From positions 1,240,001 to 1,304,000 of the forward strand of contig CP146203.1 of the NCBI GenBank assembly GCA_039995105.1: a stretch of 64,000 nt of DNA, written 5' to 3'. Positions 17,973 through 27,186 of the stretch are shown in pieces. The notes beneath the pieces are model-generated. The model saw nothing but the letters and a program-made list of their open reading frames with translations, had not been told where the DNA came from and did no database searches. Every line of letters starts with the position of its first letter. The first letter of the stretch is position 1. A program made the translations under genes and the position numbers. Source of the stretch: Jonesiaceae bacterium BS-20. GTDB lineage: Bacteria > Actinomycetota > Actinomycetes > Actinomycetales > Cellulomonadaceae.

Positions 17973-18791
17973 ATGACTTCGGTTCTAAACCTCGAAAACG
18001 TAAGCGTGCGCCGCGGCACCAAAAACATCGTTGACAACATCAGTTGGCAGGTGAATGAGGGGGAACGCTGGATCGTTCTGGGCCGCAATGGCTCGGGCAA
18101 GACCACCCTTATGCAATTGTGTTCAACCCGCATGCACCCCACCACCGGAACGGTAGATATCCTGGGCGAACGCCTAGGCCGGGTCGACGTATTTGAGTTA
18201 CGTCCCCGAGTCGGATTTGCTAGCGCGGCCCTTGCTGAGCGGATCCCCGGCAGCGAGCGTGTCCTAGATGTTGTCCTGACCGCCGCCTACGGTATGACCG
18301 GACGCTGGCGCGAACAGTACGAGGCATTCGATGAGGAACGTGCGCGCGACCTCATGTCCGCGTTTGGCGTACTCGACTTGGAAAGCCGCCACTACGGCAC
18401 GCTATCCGAGGGCGAACGGAAGCGCGTCCAGATTGCCCGGGCGCTCATGACCGACCCGGAACTGCTTATTTTGGACGAACCAGCCGCCGGTCTGGACCTT
18501 GGGGGGCGCGAAGAACTCGTTGCGGCCCTAACCGAGTTGGCTACCTATGAAGGTGCACCAATCCTGGTGCTGGTCACCCACCACGTGGAGGAAATCCCAC
18601 CGGGATTTACTCACCTTTTGCTACTTAAGGATGGTGGCAACTACGCCGCTGGGCCAATCGAAGAGGTACTGACCGCCGAAAACCTCACCGGCGCATTCGG
18701 TGTTCCACTCGAAGTAACCAAGCAGGGGGAGCGCTGGTCAGCTCGTTCCGCCGGTCCGTTGTCAAACAACTCCGGGCGTCGCGCGTTCTAG
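17973..18791 (+). CDS. Stand-alone ABC transporter ATPase subunit
   Basis: A 272-residue nucleotide-binding domain. It has Walker A GRNGSGKTT near residue 45, signature LSEGERKR near 145, Walker B LLILDEPAAGLD near 168, and H-loop THHVEE near 205. The signature is SEGER rather than SGGQ, as in the YlmA/ModF-like ATPases common in actinobacteria. No permease or binding protein is adjacent and it ends at its own terminator, so partner and substrate are unknown. It may instead be a cytosolic ABC protein. Confidence 0.85.
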   Translation: MTSVLNLENVSVRRGTKNIVDNISWQVNEGERWIVLGRNGSGKTTLMQLCSTRMHPTTGTVDILGERLGRVDVFELRPRVGFASAALAERIPGSERVLDVVLTAAYGMTGRWREQYEAFDEERARDLMSAFGVLDLESRHYGTLSEGERKRVQIARALMTDPELLILDEPAAGLDLGGREELVAALTELATYEGAPILVLVTHHVEEIPPGFTHLLLLKDGGNYAAGPIEEVLTAENLTGAFGVPLEVTKQGERWSARSAGPLSNNSGRRAF

Positions 18792-18824
18792 ATGTAATCC
18801 GGTTATCTGCCGGATAGTTTTTGG

Positions 18825-18864
18825 GCGCTCGTGAAGAAAGGTACCTTTCTTCACGAGCGCTTTT
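18825..18864 (+). terminator. Intrinsic terminator after the ABC ATPase
   Basis: A long stem GCGCTCGTGAAGAAAG / CTTTCTTCACGAGCGC with a short loop, followed by TTTT. It starts 33 bp after the stop codon. Confidence 0.92.
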
Positions 18865-18959
18865 CTATAAAAATCTTTCCGCCACGACCAAAGTACGTGG
18901 TCACCCAACGTAAAACTCGCGTAGATTAAAGGTAACGCTTCGACAAAGAGGAGATTTTC

Positions 18960-19400
18960 ATGATCTGGTACGCATGGATCATTGTTGCAATTGTGCTCGT
19001 GGTTGTCGAAATGCTCACGCTTGATCTAGTCCTACTTATGCTCGCAGGAGGGTCACTGGCCACCGCGCTAGCCGCAGCGTTGGGCGTGGAAGACTTTATT
19101 TGGCAGGCGGTCATTTGGGGGGTTATCTCCTTGCTGCTCCTGCTCACTCTGCGCAGGTGGATGCTCAAGAAGTTGCGACTCCGTGAAAAATTACCGGAGA
19201 CAAACGTACATGCTTTGGCCGGCAAGCCTGGCGTGACCCTAACTGAGGTAACCGCCGATGGCGGACGCATCAAATTCTCGGGAGAGGTCTGGACCGCCCG
19301 CACGGATGGGCCCATCACCATCGCACCGAATACGCCGGTAGTCATTATCGCGATTGACGGTGCAACCGCGGTGATCGCCCTAGCCGTAGCAAGTAATTAA
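18960..19400 (+). CDS. NfeD-family membrane protein
   Basis: A 146-residue short NfeD. A hydrophobic N-terminal half has about three helices (residues 2-60), and the C-terminal OB-fold domain lies at about 85-142 (GKPGVTLTEVTADGGRIKFSGEVWTAR). AGAGGAG lies directly upstream. Short NfeD proteins work with SPFH/stomatin proteins in membrane microdomains, and the next gene is exactly such a partner, 51 bp downstream on the same strand. Confidence 0.88.
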   Translation: MIWYAWIIVAIVLVVVEMLTLDLVLLMLAGGSLATALAAALGVEDFIWQAVIWGVISLLLLLTLRRWMLKKLRLREKLPETNVHALAGKPGVTLTEVTADGGRIKFSGEVWTARTDGPITIAPNTPVVIIAIDGATAVIALAVASN

Positions 19401-19451
19401 TACCAAAAGTTTTTTAGACACCATCATGTCCACTGAGGAAGGTGAGTCATT

Positions 19452-20672
19452 ATGAATGACCCCAACGGCGGCACCATTGTCGCGGTGATCGTAGTTGCCA
19501 TTTTGGCAATCTTGGTTATCACCACACTATTTAAGGCAGTCCGCATTGTTCCCCAAACCGTTGCGCTAATTGTTGAGCGGCTGGGGCGGTATAGCCGCAC
19601 TATGGATGCGGGACTGCACTTTCTTATCCCATTCGTAGACCGTGTGCGGGCCGGAGTGGACCTGCGTGAGCAGGTTGTTTCATTCCCACCGCAGCCGGTT
19701 ATTACCTCCGACAACCTCGTGGTTTCGATTGACTCTGTCATCTATTTCCAGGTCACCAACCCAAAATCCGCCGTTTACGAGATTGCTAACTACATCACCG
19801 CGATCGAGCAGCTAACTGTTACCACCCTGCGTAACGTCATTGGTTCGATGGACCTTGAGCAGACGTTGACCAGCCGCGACCAGATCAATGGTCAGCTGCG
19901 TGGCGTCCTCGATGAAGCAACTGGACGCTGGGGAATCCGCGTCAACCGAGTCGAGCTCAAGGCAATTGACCCACCGGCTTCGGTTCAGGGCTCGATGGAG
20001 CAGCAGATGCGCGCAGAGCGTGACCGCCGCGCCACGATTCTGACCGCAGAAGGTGTCAAGCAGTCACAGATTCTGACGGCTGAGGGTGAAAAGCAAGCAA
20101 ACATCTTGCGTGCTGAAGGTCAGGCCCAGTCCGCAATCTTGCGTGCTGAGGGTGAAGCCCGCGCAATTTTGCAGGTCTTCGATGCAATCCATGAGGGTGA
20201 CGCTGATCCAAAGCTTTTGGCGTACCAGTACTTGCAGATGCTGCCACAGATTGCGCAGGGCAACTCCTCCAAGATGTGGATTGTACCGGCAGAATTTACC
20301 GCAGCTTTGGGCGGCATTGCCTCCGGATTCTCCGGTGGCGCGGACGGTCCTGACCTTTCCGGCTTTGCTCCTTCCGAGGAAGCCGCAAAGGAGCGTAAGG
20401 TACGCCGCGAACGGCTTGAGAAGAGTGCAGCTCTGACCGACCCTAACGAGGCGCTTGCCGAGGCACGCCGCCAGGCAGAAGCGGCAACCGCTGACGCAAC
20501 CAGCGCGGGAACCCGCTCAGGAGCACCGATTGACCCCGCAACGACGGTAGGTCAATCCCCGCAGGCAGCAGCTCCTCCAGCTCCGGTGCGCCGTGACTTT
20601 GCTCCTCCAGCTCCCCAAGCACCCGTGAACCCGCAGGTACCACCCGTGCCGCCTACCGCGCCACAAGAATAA
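19452..20672 (+). CDS. SPFH/Band 7 (stomatin-like) membrane protein
   Basis: A 406-residue protein. One N-terminal helix (residues 8-28) is followed by the SPFH domain at about 30-190, from RIVPQTVALIVERLGRYSR to RVELKAIDPP. A coiled-coil contains four 11-residue repeats based on ILxAEGExQAx (about 197-240). The C-terminal 90 residues are Pro/Ala-rich and disordered. It forms an operon with NfeD. These proteins oligomerise at the inner leaflet to scaffold membrane domains and proteases; no specific client is visible. Confidence 0.92.
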   Translation: MNDPNGGTIVAVIVVAILAILVITTLFKAVRIVPQTVALIVERLGRYSRTMDAGLHFLIPFVDRVRAGVDLREQVVSFPPQPVITSDNLVVSIDSVIYFQVTNPKSAVYEIANYITAIEQLTVTTLRNVIGSMDLEQTLTSRDQINGQLRGVLDEATGRWGIRVNRVELKAIDPPASVQGSMEQQMRAERDRRATILTAEGVKQSQILTAEGEKQANILRAEGQAQSAILRAEGEARAILQVFDAIHEGDADPKLLAYQYLQMLPQIAQGNSSKMWIVPAEFTAALGGIASGFSGGADGPDLSGFAPSEEAAKERKVRRERLEKSAALTDPNEALAEARRQAEAATADATSAGTRSGAPIDPATTVGQSPQAAAPPAPVRRDFAPPAPQAPVNPQVPPVPPTAPQE

Positions 20673-20740
20673 AACTGAGCGCGAGCAGGTTGTCTCACAA
20701 GGACATTGACCGGCTCTGGAAGCAAATAGGTTTCACCCTT

Positions 20741-20781
20741 GGGTGGTCCGTTCCAATGTGAGCGGGCCACCCAAACTTTTT
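20741..20781 (+). terminator. Intrinsic terminator after the SPFH gene
   Basis: Ten-bp stem GGGTGGTCCG / CGGGCCACCC (one G-U pair) with a 12-nt loop, followed by AAACTTTTT. Confidence 0.8.
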
Positions 20782-20866
20782 GCAACATTGGATATAGACT
20801 TCAAACTTGCAGTAATGCAAGTATTTTTGTTTCTACCGTAACCACACGCTGGAGCGTGGGAAAGGC

Positions 20867-22612
20867 GTGACAGTGTTACTAAAGTTAATGCGGCAATACG
20901 CCAAGCCCTATCAAGGGTCCATCTTGATAGTCATCGTGTTGCAGCTCTTTCAAACGATCGCCTCGTTGTACCTGCCCACCATGAATGCGGACATCATTGA
21001 TAACGGTGTTGCCATTGGTGACACCGGATATATCCTGCGCATTGGTTCGCTTATGCTCCTTGTATCCCTCGGGCAAATCGCGTGTTCGATCGTGGCTATC
21101 TACTTCAGTGCCCGTGCTGCCATGGGCTTTGGCAGGGACCTACGGGCTGGGATTTTTACGCACATTCAAACCTTCTCCGCTGAAGAAGTGGGCAAGTTTG
21201 GTGCGCCATCCCTGATCACCCGGTCAACCAACGACATCCAGCAGATTCAGATGGTGCTGCTCATGAGCCTGACCATCATGGTTACGGCCCCGATCATGTT
21301 GATCGGTGGCGTGATCATGGCGCTTCAGCAAGACGTTAAGCTCTCGCTGATCCTTGTCATTGTGGTGCCGGTCTTGGCAACCGTTGCGGGACTCATCGTA
21401 TCCAAGATGGTGCCGCACTTCCGCCGCATGCAAAAACGTATTGACGTCATCAACGACGTCATGCGTGAGCAGATCACCGGTATCCGTGTCATCCGTGCAT
21501 TTGTGCGCGAGGACTTCGAAGAAAAGCGCTTTGCCAAGGCCAACTTTAAACTGTTTGACACGTCCCTCAGCGCGGGTAAGCTCATGGCGCTGATGTTTCC
21601 CTCGGTCATGGTGGTCATGAACCTGTCCACGGTTGCCGTCATGTGGTTTGGTGGTGTGCGCATTGACTCCGGCGGCATGGAAATTGGTTCGCTGACCGCG
21701 TTCATCTCCTACATCATGTACATCTTGATGGCCGTGATGATGTCGACCATGATCTTCATGATGATTCCGCGGGCCGCAGTGGCCGCTGATCGTGTTGGTG
21801 AAGTACTCGAAACTGAAACCAGCGTTCCCCAGACCGTTAATCCGCAGCCCTTTGCGGGGGACCGGGCCACCGGACGCATCGAATTCAACAATGTGGAGTT
21901 CCGGTACCCGGGCGCCGAGGACCCGGTCCTACGCGACCTGACCTTTACGGCTGAGCCGGATCAGACCACCGCCTTTATTGGCTCAACCGGATCCGGCAAA
22001 ACTACTTTGCTGAACTTGATACCGCGCCTGTTTGATGTGACCGCCGGATCCGTCAGCATCGACGGCATCGACGTGCGCAACCTCGCCCTCCAGGACCTGT
22101 GGGCGGCCCAAGCACTCGTCTCCCAGAAGCCGTATCTGTTCACCGGAACCATCGCATCCAACCTGCGTTACGGAAACGACAATGCTACCGATGAAGACCT
22201 CATCGAGGCCCTGATGGTCGCCCAGAGCTGGGACTTTGTCTCCGCACTCAAACTTGGCTTGGACGCCCCCGTAGCTCAGGGTGGCACCAACTTCTCTGGC
22301 GGGCAGCGCCAACGCCTTGCCATCGCGCGGGCACTGGTGCGCAAGGCCCCAATCGTGATGTTCGATGACTCCTTTAGCGCACTCGACTATGCAACTGACG
22401 CTGCGCTGCGCCGGGAGTTGGGCAAGAGCACTGCCGGACAGGCAGTTCTGGTGGTGGCCCAACGGGTTTCAACCATTCGTGACGCAGACAAGATTATTGT
22501 CCTCGAGCACGGCCGCATCGTGGGACAGGGGACCCATGATTCCCTACTTCTTGACTGTGGAACCTACAAGGAAATTGTTCTTTCACAGCTGACTGCGCAG
22601 GAGGCAGCATGA
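20867..22612 (+). CDS. ABC exporter half-transporter, degenerate-ATPase-site subunit
   Basis: A 581-residue half-transporter. The six-helix exporter-type membrane domain is at about 15-310. The nucleotide-binding domain at about 335-575 has Walker A GSTGSGKTT and signature FSGGQRQR. Walker B is MFDDS, with Asp in place of the catalytic Glu, and the switch His is replaced by Gln (VAQRVSTI). This combination marks the degenerate half of heterodimeric exporters of the TM287/288 or BmrCD type. The start is GTG 20867 behind GGGAAAGG. The partner gene overlaps by four bases. Substrate unknown. Confidence 0.92.
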   Translation: MTVLLKLMRQYAKPYQGSILIVIVLQLFQTIASLYLPTMNADIIDNGVAIGDTGYILRIGSLMLLVSLGQIACSIVAIYFSARAAMGFGRDLRAGIFTHIQTFSAEEVGKFGAPSLITRSTNDIQQIQMVLLMSLTIMVTAPIMLIGGVIMALQQDVKLSLILVIVVPVLATVAGLIVSKMVPHFRRMQKRIDVINDVMREQITGIRVIRAFVREDFEEKRFAKANFKLFDTSLSAGKLMALMFPSVMVVMNLSTVAVMWFGGVRIDSGGMEIGSLTAFISYIMYILMAVMMSTMIFMMIPRAAVAADRVGEVLETETSVPQTVNPQPFAGDRATGRIEFNNVEFRYPGAEDPVLRDLTFTAEPDQTTAFIGSTGSGKTTLLNLIPRLFDVTAGSVSIDGIDVRNLALQDLWAAQALVSQKPYLFTGTIASNLRYGNDNATDEDLIEALMVAQSWDFVSALKLGLDAPVAQGGTNFSGGQRQRLAIARALVRKAPIVMFDDSFSALDYATDAALRRELGKSTAGQAVLVVAQRVSTIRDADKIIVLEHGRIVGQGTHDSLLLDCGTYKEIVLSQLTAQEAA

Positions 22613-24579
22613 GCGACGAGGCCCAAGACCAACCGGAAGTAAAGATCCCTCGCCGGCCCCCACGCGGACACGGACCGGGCGCTGGTATGGGCATGCCCGG
22701 TGAGAAGGCCATGGACTTCAAGGGCTCACTCAAACGGGGGCTCAGTTACCTGCGGGCCGAGCGGCTACGCATGATCATCGTTGCGGTCCTCGCCGTTTGC
22801 TCGGTGGCACTGAGCGTCGTTGCCCCGAAGATCCTAGGGCACGCAACCAACGTCATCTTCGAGGGCATGTTTTCAAGAAACATGGATCCGTCCCTAACCA
22901 AAGAGCAGGTCATTGCGGGACTGCGTGCCAAGGGGGAGAACAACGTTGCGGACATGCTGACCGGCATGAACCTAATCCCCGGTAAGGGCGTTGACTTTGA
23001 CGCGCTAGCCAAGATCTTGATCGTCGTTATCCTGATCTACATTGGCTCGTTCCTGTTTGGCTGGATTCAGGGTCGCACCACAGCAATCTTGGTGCAAAAC
23101 TCGATCTACAACATGCGCGGCGAGGTTGCAGCCAAACTCAACCGATTGCCCCTGTCGTACTTTGATAAGCAACCGCGCGGTGAAATTCTGTCCAGGGTCA
23201 CCAATGACATTGATAACGTGGCCCAGACGCTCACGCAGGTGCTCTCTCAGTTGATTACAGCCGTATTGACCATCATCGGTGTCCTAGCCATGATGTTCTG
23301 GATCTCACCGCTGTTAGCGGTGATCGCGTTGGTGACGATTCCGCTGTCAATCATCATTACGGTTTTGATTGCCAAACGGTCCCAACCACAGTTCATCGAA
23401 CAGTGGGCATCGACCGGACGGTTGAACTCGCACGTTGAGGAAAACTACACCGGTCACGCACTGGTTAAGGTGTACGGGCAGCAGCAGAACTCGATTGACG
23501 TATTCCATACCGAAAACGGCAAACTCTACGAGTCGAGCTTTAAGGCACAATTCATTTCAGGGATCATCCAACCGGCCATGTCCTTTGTTTCCAACCTGAA
23601 CTACGTCCTTGTGGCCGTGGTTGGTGGGCTTAAGGTTGCCAGCGGAACCATGAGCCTCGGTGACGTGCAGGCGTTCATTCAGTACTCACGCCAATTCAGT
23701 CAGCCAATCACGCAGGTTGCTTCCATGATGAACCTCATGCAGTCCGGGGGCGCTTCCATGGAACGCGTATTCGAACTGCTTGACGCAGATGAGCAAACCA
23801 AAGATGACACCCAAGAACGCCTCCTGACCGACGTTCAGGGTCGTATTGAGTTCAGAAACGTCGAGTTCTCATATAAACCGGATGTTCCGTTGATTCGGAA
23901 CCTCAACCTGGTGGCCGAGCCAGGGCAGACCATCGCTATTGTGGGACCAACCGGTGCGGGCAAGACCACCCTGGTCAACCTGATCATGCGGTTCTACGAA
24001 GTCAACGGTGGTGCAATCACACTCGATGGCATCAATATTGACAGGTTGTCTCGCAATGAATTGCGGTCCAACATTGGCATGGTTCTCCAAGACACGTGGC
24101 TGTTCCACGGCACGATCGAGGAAAACATCCGGTACGGCACACACGAGGAAATTACCCAGGTACAGCTCTTGGCAGCGACGGTTGCCACCCATGTTGATCC
24201 GTTTGTGCGTACCCTGCAAGATGGTTACCAAACGAAGCTCACGGGGGAGACCGCGGGAGTCAGCGAGGGGGAGAAGCAGTTGCTGACCATCGCTCGTGCG
24301 TTCCTGTCTGATCCGGCGATCCTGATCCTCGACGAGGCAACTTCTTCGGTTGATACTCGCACCGAGGTCTTGGTCCAGGAAGCCATGAATGCGTTGCGTA
24401 AGGGCCGCACCAGCTTTGTGATCGCCCACCGCCTATCCACCATTAGGGACGCGGACGTGATCTTGGTGATGGAACAGGGCGACATTGTTGAGCAGGGCAA
24501 TCACGATGAACTGCTCGCCGCCAAGGGAGCTTACACGCGGCTGTACGAGAGTCAGTTTGCGGGAGCTGGTCAAGAGTAG
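22609..24579 (+). CDS. ABC exporter half-transporter, catalytic partner subunit
   Basis: A 656-residue half-transporter translated from an ATGA overlap with the upstream subunit. It has a 35-residue polar, Pro/Gly-rich N-terminus, then six helices with an enlarged first extracytoplasmic loop (about residues 85-125). The ATPase domain has Walker A GPTGAGKTT, Walker B ILILDEATSS with the catalytic Glu, and H-loop IAHRLSTI. Its signature reads VSEGEKQ instead of LSGGQ, complementing the degenerate site of the partner. The heterodimer therefore has one consensus and one degenerate ATP site. Likely a multidrug or lipid exporter. Confidence 0.92.
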   Translation: MSDEAQDQPEVKIPRRPPRGHGPGAGMGMPGEKAMDFKGSLKRGLSYLRAERLRMIIVAVLAVCSVALSVVAPKILGHATNVIFEGMFSRNMDPSLTKEQVIAGLRAKGENNVADMLTGMNLIPGKGVDFDALAKILIVVILIYIGSFLFGWIQGRTTAILVQNSIYNMRGEVAAKLNRLPLSYFDKQPRGEILSRVTNDIDNVAQTLTQVLSQLITAVLTIIGVLAMMFWISPLLAVIALVTIPLSIIITVLIAKRSQPQFIEQWASTGRLNSHVEENYTGHALVKVYGQQQNSIDVFHTENGKLYESSFKAQFISGIIQPAMSFVSNLNYVLVAVVGGLKVASGTMSLGDVQAFIQYSRQFSQPITQVASMMNLMQSGGASMERVFELLDADEQTKDDTQERLLTDVQGRIEFRNVEFSYKPDVPLIRNLNLVAEPGQTIAIVGPTGAGKTTLVNLIMRFYEVNGGAITLDGINIDRLSRNELRSNIGMVLQDTWLFHGTIEENIRYGTHEEITQVQLLAATVATHVDPFVRTLQDGYQTKLTGETAGVSEGEKQLLTIARAFLSDPAILILDEATSSVDTRTEVLVQEAMNALRKGRTSFVIAHRLSTIRDADVILVMEQGDIVEQGNHDELLAAKGAYTRLYESQFAGAGQE

Positions 24580-24606
24580 GTCCAGTTATGTACGACAATA
24601 GAACAC

Positions 24607-25416
24607 GTGCTTATTGCGATAACTGATCTCAAGGATCCTCGGCTGCAGGACTACGTAGGGCTGACCGACGTAGTCCTGCGGTCAAAACACGAACCTGACA
24701 AGGGGCTCTACATAGCCGAGAGCTCAAATGTGGTGGCTACTTGCATTGCGGCCGGCCACCAACCGCGCTCGTTCCTCATGGCCGAGCGCTGGCTAGACTC
24801 AATGGCTGAAATTTTGGAACAGTTTCCCGATGTTCCTGTCTTTACCGCACCTCCGGGCCTGCTGGAGGAATTGACCGGGTTTAATATGCACCGCGGTGCC
24901 ATGGCCGCCATGCACCGCCCACCATTGCCGGCGTTGCGCGATCTGATTGCCGCCAAGCCGGGGGAGCAGCGCCGGATCGCCATTCTCGATGGCATGGTCA
25001 ATCACACCAATATTGGAGCAGCATTCCGCGGTGCCGCGGCACTGGGAGTGGATGCCATCCTGGTGACTTCGACCAGCTCTGACCCGCTCTACCGCCGGTC
25101 ACTGCGAGTTTCTATGGGCTCTGCTGTCCAGGTTCCCTGGACGCGCGTGGACAATCTTCTCGATGCCCTAGGAGCGTTGCGAGAGCAGGGGTACGTAACA
25201 GCGGCGCTAGCGCTGGAAGATGACTCGATTACACTCGACGACTTTGTTGCTGAGGCCCACCCCAAAACCGCCGTCCTATTTGGCAGCGAGGGGCACGGCC
25301 TGCCGGCCAACGCAATTGCTCAGGCCGACCGCGTTGTTAGAATTCCCATGATGGCCGGCGTTGACTCACTCAACGTGGCTGCCACCGCAGCGATCGTTTT
25401 CTACGCCACCCGATAA
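24607..25416 (+). CDS. TrmH/SpoU-family RNA 2'-O-methyltransferase
   Basis: A 269-residue SPOUT methyltransferase. Motif 1 is NHTNIGAAFRGA near residue 135, motif 2 is VLFGSEGHGLP near 220, and motif 3 is IPMMAGVDSLNVAATAAI at the C-terminus. Together they make the knotted S-adenosylmethionine site. The N-terminal part (DPRLQDYVGLTDVVLRSK...IAESSNVV) resembles the L30e-like RNA-binding domain of SpoU. The exact RNA target cannot be read from sequence. The start is GTG 24607, 27 bp behind the ABC operon. Confidence 0.9.
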   Translation: MLIAITDLKDPRLQDYVGLTDVVLRSKHEPDKGLYIAESSNVVATCIAAGHQPRSFLMAERWLDSMAEILEQFPDVPVFTAPPGLLEELTGFNMHRGAMAAMHRPPLPALRDLIAAKPGEQRRIAILDGMVNHTNIGAAFRGAAALGVDAILVTSTSSDPLYRRSLRVSMGSAVQVPWTRVDNLLDALGALREQGYVTAALALEDDSITLDDFVAEAHPKTAVLFGSEGHGLPANAIAQADRVVRIPMMAGVDSLNVAATAAIVFYATR

Positions 25417-25748
25417 CTCACCAGGACCAGACGCAGACAAACTAGCTCAGTAGGTTTCGATCAACCAACCGGGAAGTTGCCTCGGCCTATGTCACTCCAG
25501 TGGGGATGGGGGCCACCTGAGTTTGCTCAAGTATCCGAGACAGACAGACGTTTTGTCATAACGTAGATTATCGGTGAATTAAATGGCTGATAACTAGCGG
25601 CTCTTTGACTCCACCAACATCGGTACAGTCCACCAGTTGGTAGTGGATGACATTCTTTCTGGACAACCTGCTGGGCCGCCGTTAGGCTTGGAAATAAGGA
25701 AGGCCACCACGAAGCGGTGAACTTCGCAGTGGCCGAGAGTGAACGCAG
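25417..25748. other. Intergenic stretch without a convincing gene
   Basis: About 330 bp between the methyltransferase and a small leftward ORF. Codon use is not protein-like in any frame. The only structured element I see is the hairpin at 25702-25734. Local A+T content is higher than in the neighbouring genes. Confidence 0.5.
25702..25734 (-). terminator. Hairpin downstream of the small leftward ORF
   Basis: GGCCACCACGAAG and CTTCGCAGTGGCC pair over 13 bp, allowing wobbles on the minus transcript, around an 8-nt loop. It starts 15 bp beyond the stop of the ORF at 25749-25901 and is followed on that strand by a pyrimidine-rich TTCCTTATTTCC. A modest terminator. Confidence 0.5.
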
Positions 25749-25901
25749 TTACTTGAGAGCTGCAATCGCTTGCACTAGCAGTATTGCTAGTGTGAATAAT
25801 TCAACAAGAAGTTGAACGAGATAGAGCCGATTCTTTTGACGGGAACGGCTCTTTTTCGTTTTCTTCTTGCGTTGCTTATCCTTGTTCGCGATGATTTTCA
25901 C
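25749..25901 (-). CDS. Small basic/hydrophobic peptide (50 aa), candidate membrane-active peptide
   Basis: Not a recognised family. The GTG at 25899-25901 has a strong GGAGG seven bases upstream (plus-strand 25909-25913), better than most starts in this window. The product is 50 residues: a highly basic first half (KDKQRKKKTKKSRSRQKNR), then one uninterrupted hydrophobic helix (LYLVQLLVELFTLAILLVQ), ending AIAALK. That layout is shared by small membrane-bound peptides, including type I toxins. A terminator-like hairpin for the opposite strand lies inside the coding region, suggesting an antisense RNA. Homology was not testable here. Confidence 0.5.
   Translation of the reverse strand: MKIIANKDKQRKKKTKKSRSRQKNRLYLVQLLVELFTLAILLVQAIAALK
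25823..25856 (+). terminator. Plus-strand terminator inside the small leftward ORF
   Basis: AGAGCCG / CGGCTCT, 7 bp, with a 16-nt loop and TTTTT. It would end a rightward transcript antisense to the small ORF. A weak promoter-like pair, TTGCAC at 25770-25775 and AATAAT at 25795-25800 (19-nt spacing), lies upstream. The RNA itself is inferred. Confidence 0.45.
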
Positions 25902-26193
25902 CCCCTTTCCTCCCACGGAACAACAGCACTTCAGTCTGTTGTTCTGGTGGCCCAGTGCACGGTGGCACTAGTGGGGTGGGCAACACGAGTTTGCCCAGCA
26001 CAAATGTAAAGTCCAACGCTGACATGCCGGCTTTGGGCTAGCGATAGTACGGCACTGGTGTGCACACCGGATCTATTTGCTGTGTGAGCACAAACCGTAG
26101 TCCCCTCCCCTGCAATCCGGCCTTTGTGGGGCTGTCAAGACAGGGTCTCGTGTGGTGGGATTGTTGCTCTGGTTCGTGTGTTGTTACCTATTT

Positions 26194-26621
26194 TTGGGTG
26201 AGAACTGCCGATTATTTACCACCGTCACCGCCCTAGCGGTATCCGTAGCGTTCCTAGCCGGATGCACAACGACCCCTGACATGCAGGAACCTGCGCCAAC
26301 CACCACCGTTGTGGCGACGGAGGCAGCACCAGAAGCACCTGTTATTGACGAGCCGCCAGTTGAGCCAGCCAACCCTATCGCTGACGAGTTCTCCCAAAAC
26401 TGGCCGCGGAAAATAAGTACTACGTCATAGTGCAGATGGGAGGAGGCACACAGAAGGGCCTGCACATGTGGGCCTTTTACTGGCCTGATAGTTCAAAAGC
26501 AGCTCACTCCATCCTGGAGTTTGGTGATACTCATGGCTACTTCAGCACTGTCGAAGAAGCCACTGCTTCCGCAAAGCAGTTCAAAATTAACGGCGAACGA
26601 TTGCTTGACCGCTCAGAATAG
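26194..26621 (+). pseudogene. Frameshifted secreted lipoprotein gene
   Basis: The first frame (TTG at 26194 to TAG at 26428) encodes a lipoprotein signal, VTALAVSVAFLAGC, followed by a Thr/Pro/Glu linker ending ADEFSQNWP. One frame away, sequence from 26406 reads ENKYYVIVQMGGGTQKG and runs to the stop at 26621 with good protein character (HMWAFYWPDSSKAAHSILEFG). The two join as one about 140-residue lipoprotein if a single base is added or removed near 26400-26406. I do not recognise the domain. Either a decayed gene or a sequencing error. Confidence 0.6.
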
Positions 26622-26706
26622 CTGTTAGGAGTACAGACAAAGTTCGCATCTTATGACGGAGTTTACTACCCAGACCAAGAATAACCCCCGGTACAGCATC
26701 GACACC

Positions 26707-26742
26707 AAAACCCTCACAATCCGTATAGGTTGTGAGGGTTTT
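26707..26742 (+). terminator. Intrinsic terminator after the lipoprotein pseudogene
   Basis: Perfect 13-bp stem AAAACCCTCACAA / TTGTGAGGGTTTT with a 10-nt loop; the terminal T-tract is part of the stem. Confidence 0.85.
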
Positions 26743-27107
26743 GCTGTTAGTGGCGCTTACCAGATTGCTGGGTAATACGACTCGCCAGGCCGTCCGCAAC
26801 CCAGAGGATGCCTGAATACTGGATGGACCATTCTTGCCCCAACGCGGGCTCGCGCACCACATGTTGGACCGTATGCCCGTCCCGCAGTGACCGGTCTGTC
26901 CACATTTACGTATGCTGATCGGAACATTGCGAAAGCACTTGAAGCGTTCTCGAATCAGTTTGTTTGGGTAAATGTGGCTAGTGAAACGCTGAATTCGCCA
27001 TGGGACCGGTAAATACCGGCTAAACTAGTGCGTTGGAGTAAGAATCGCTGCCCGCTGCCAATGCTGGAACAATTTGGCCGCACCGGTTGTTATAAGAACT
27101 GTGTGCT

Positions 27108-27186
27108 GCTGAACCCGTCCGGTGATGACTCGGTTTAGCGGAGCAGACATTCAATGGTCGGGTAGCTTCCTGTGGAAGTTGCCGAC
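27108..27186 (+). promoter_or_regulatory. Structured 5' leader of rbpA (two stem-loops)
   Basis: Stem 1 pairs GCTGAACC 27108-27115 with GGTTTAGC 27132-27139. Stem 2 runs 27157-27186, pairing GTCGG with CCGAC and AGCTTCC with GGAAGTT around a TGT loop. Both lie between a possible -10 box at 27021-27026 and the rbpA ribosome-binding site at 27205. No known riboswitch class is recognised. Confidence 0.4.

Noticed and set aside
25812-26009. 65-codon rightward frame starting at TTG 25812
   Set aside because: No ribosome-binding site, and it reads through a terminator-like hairpin; the opposite-strand 50-residue frame has far better signals.
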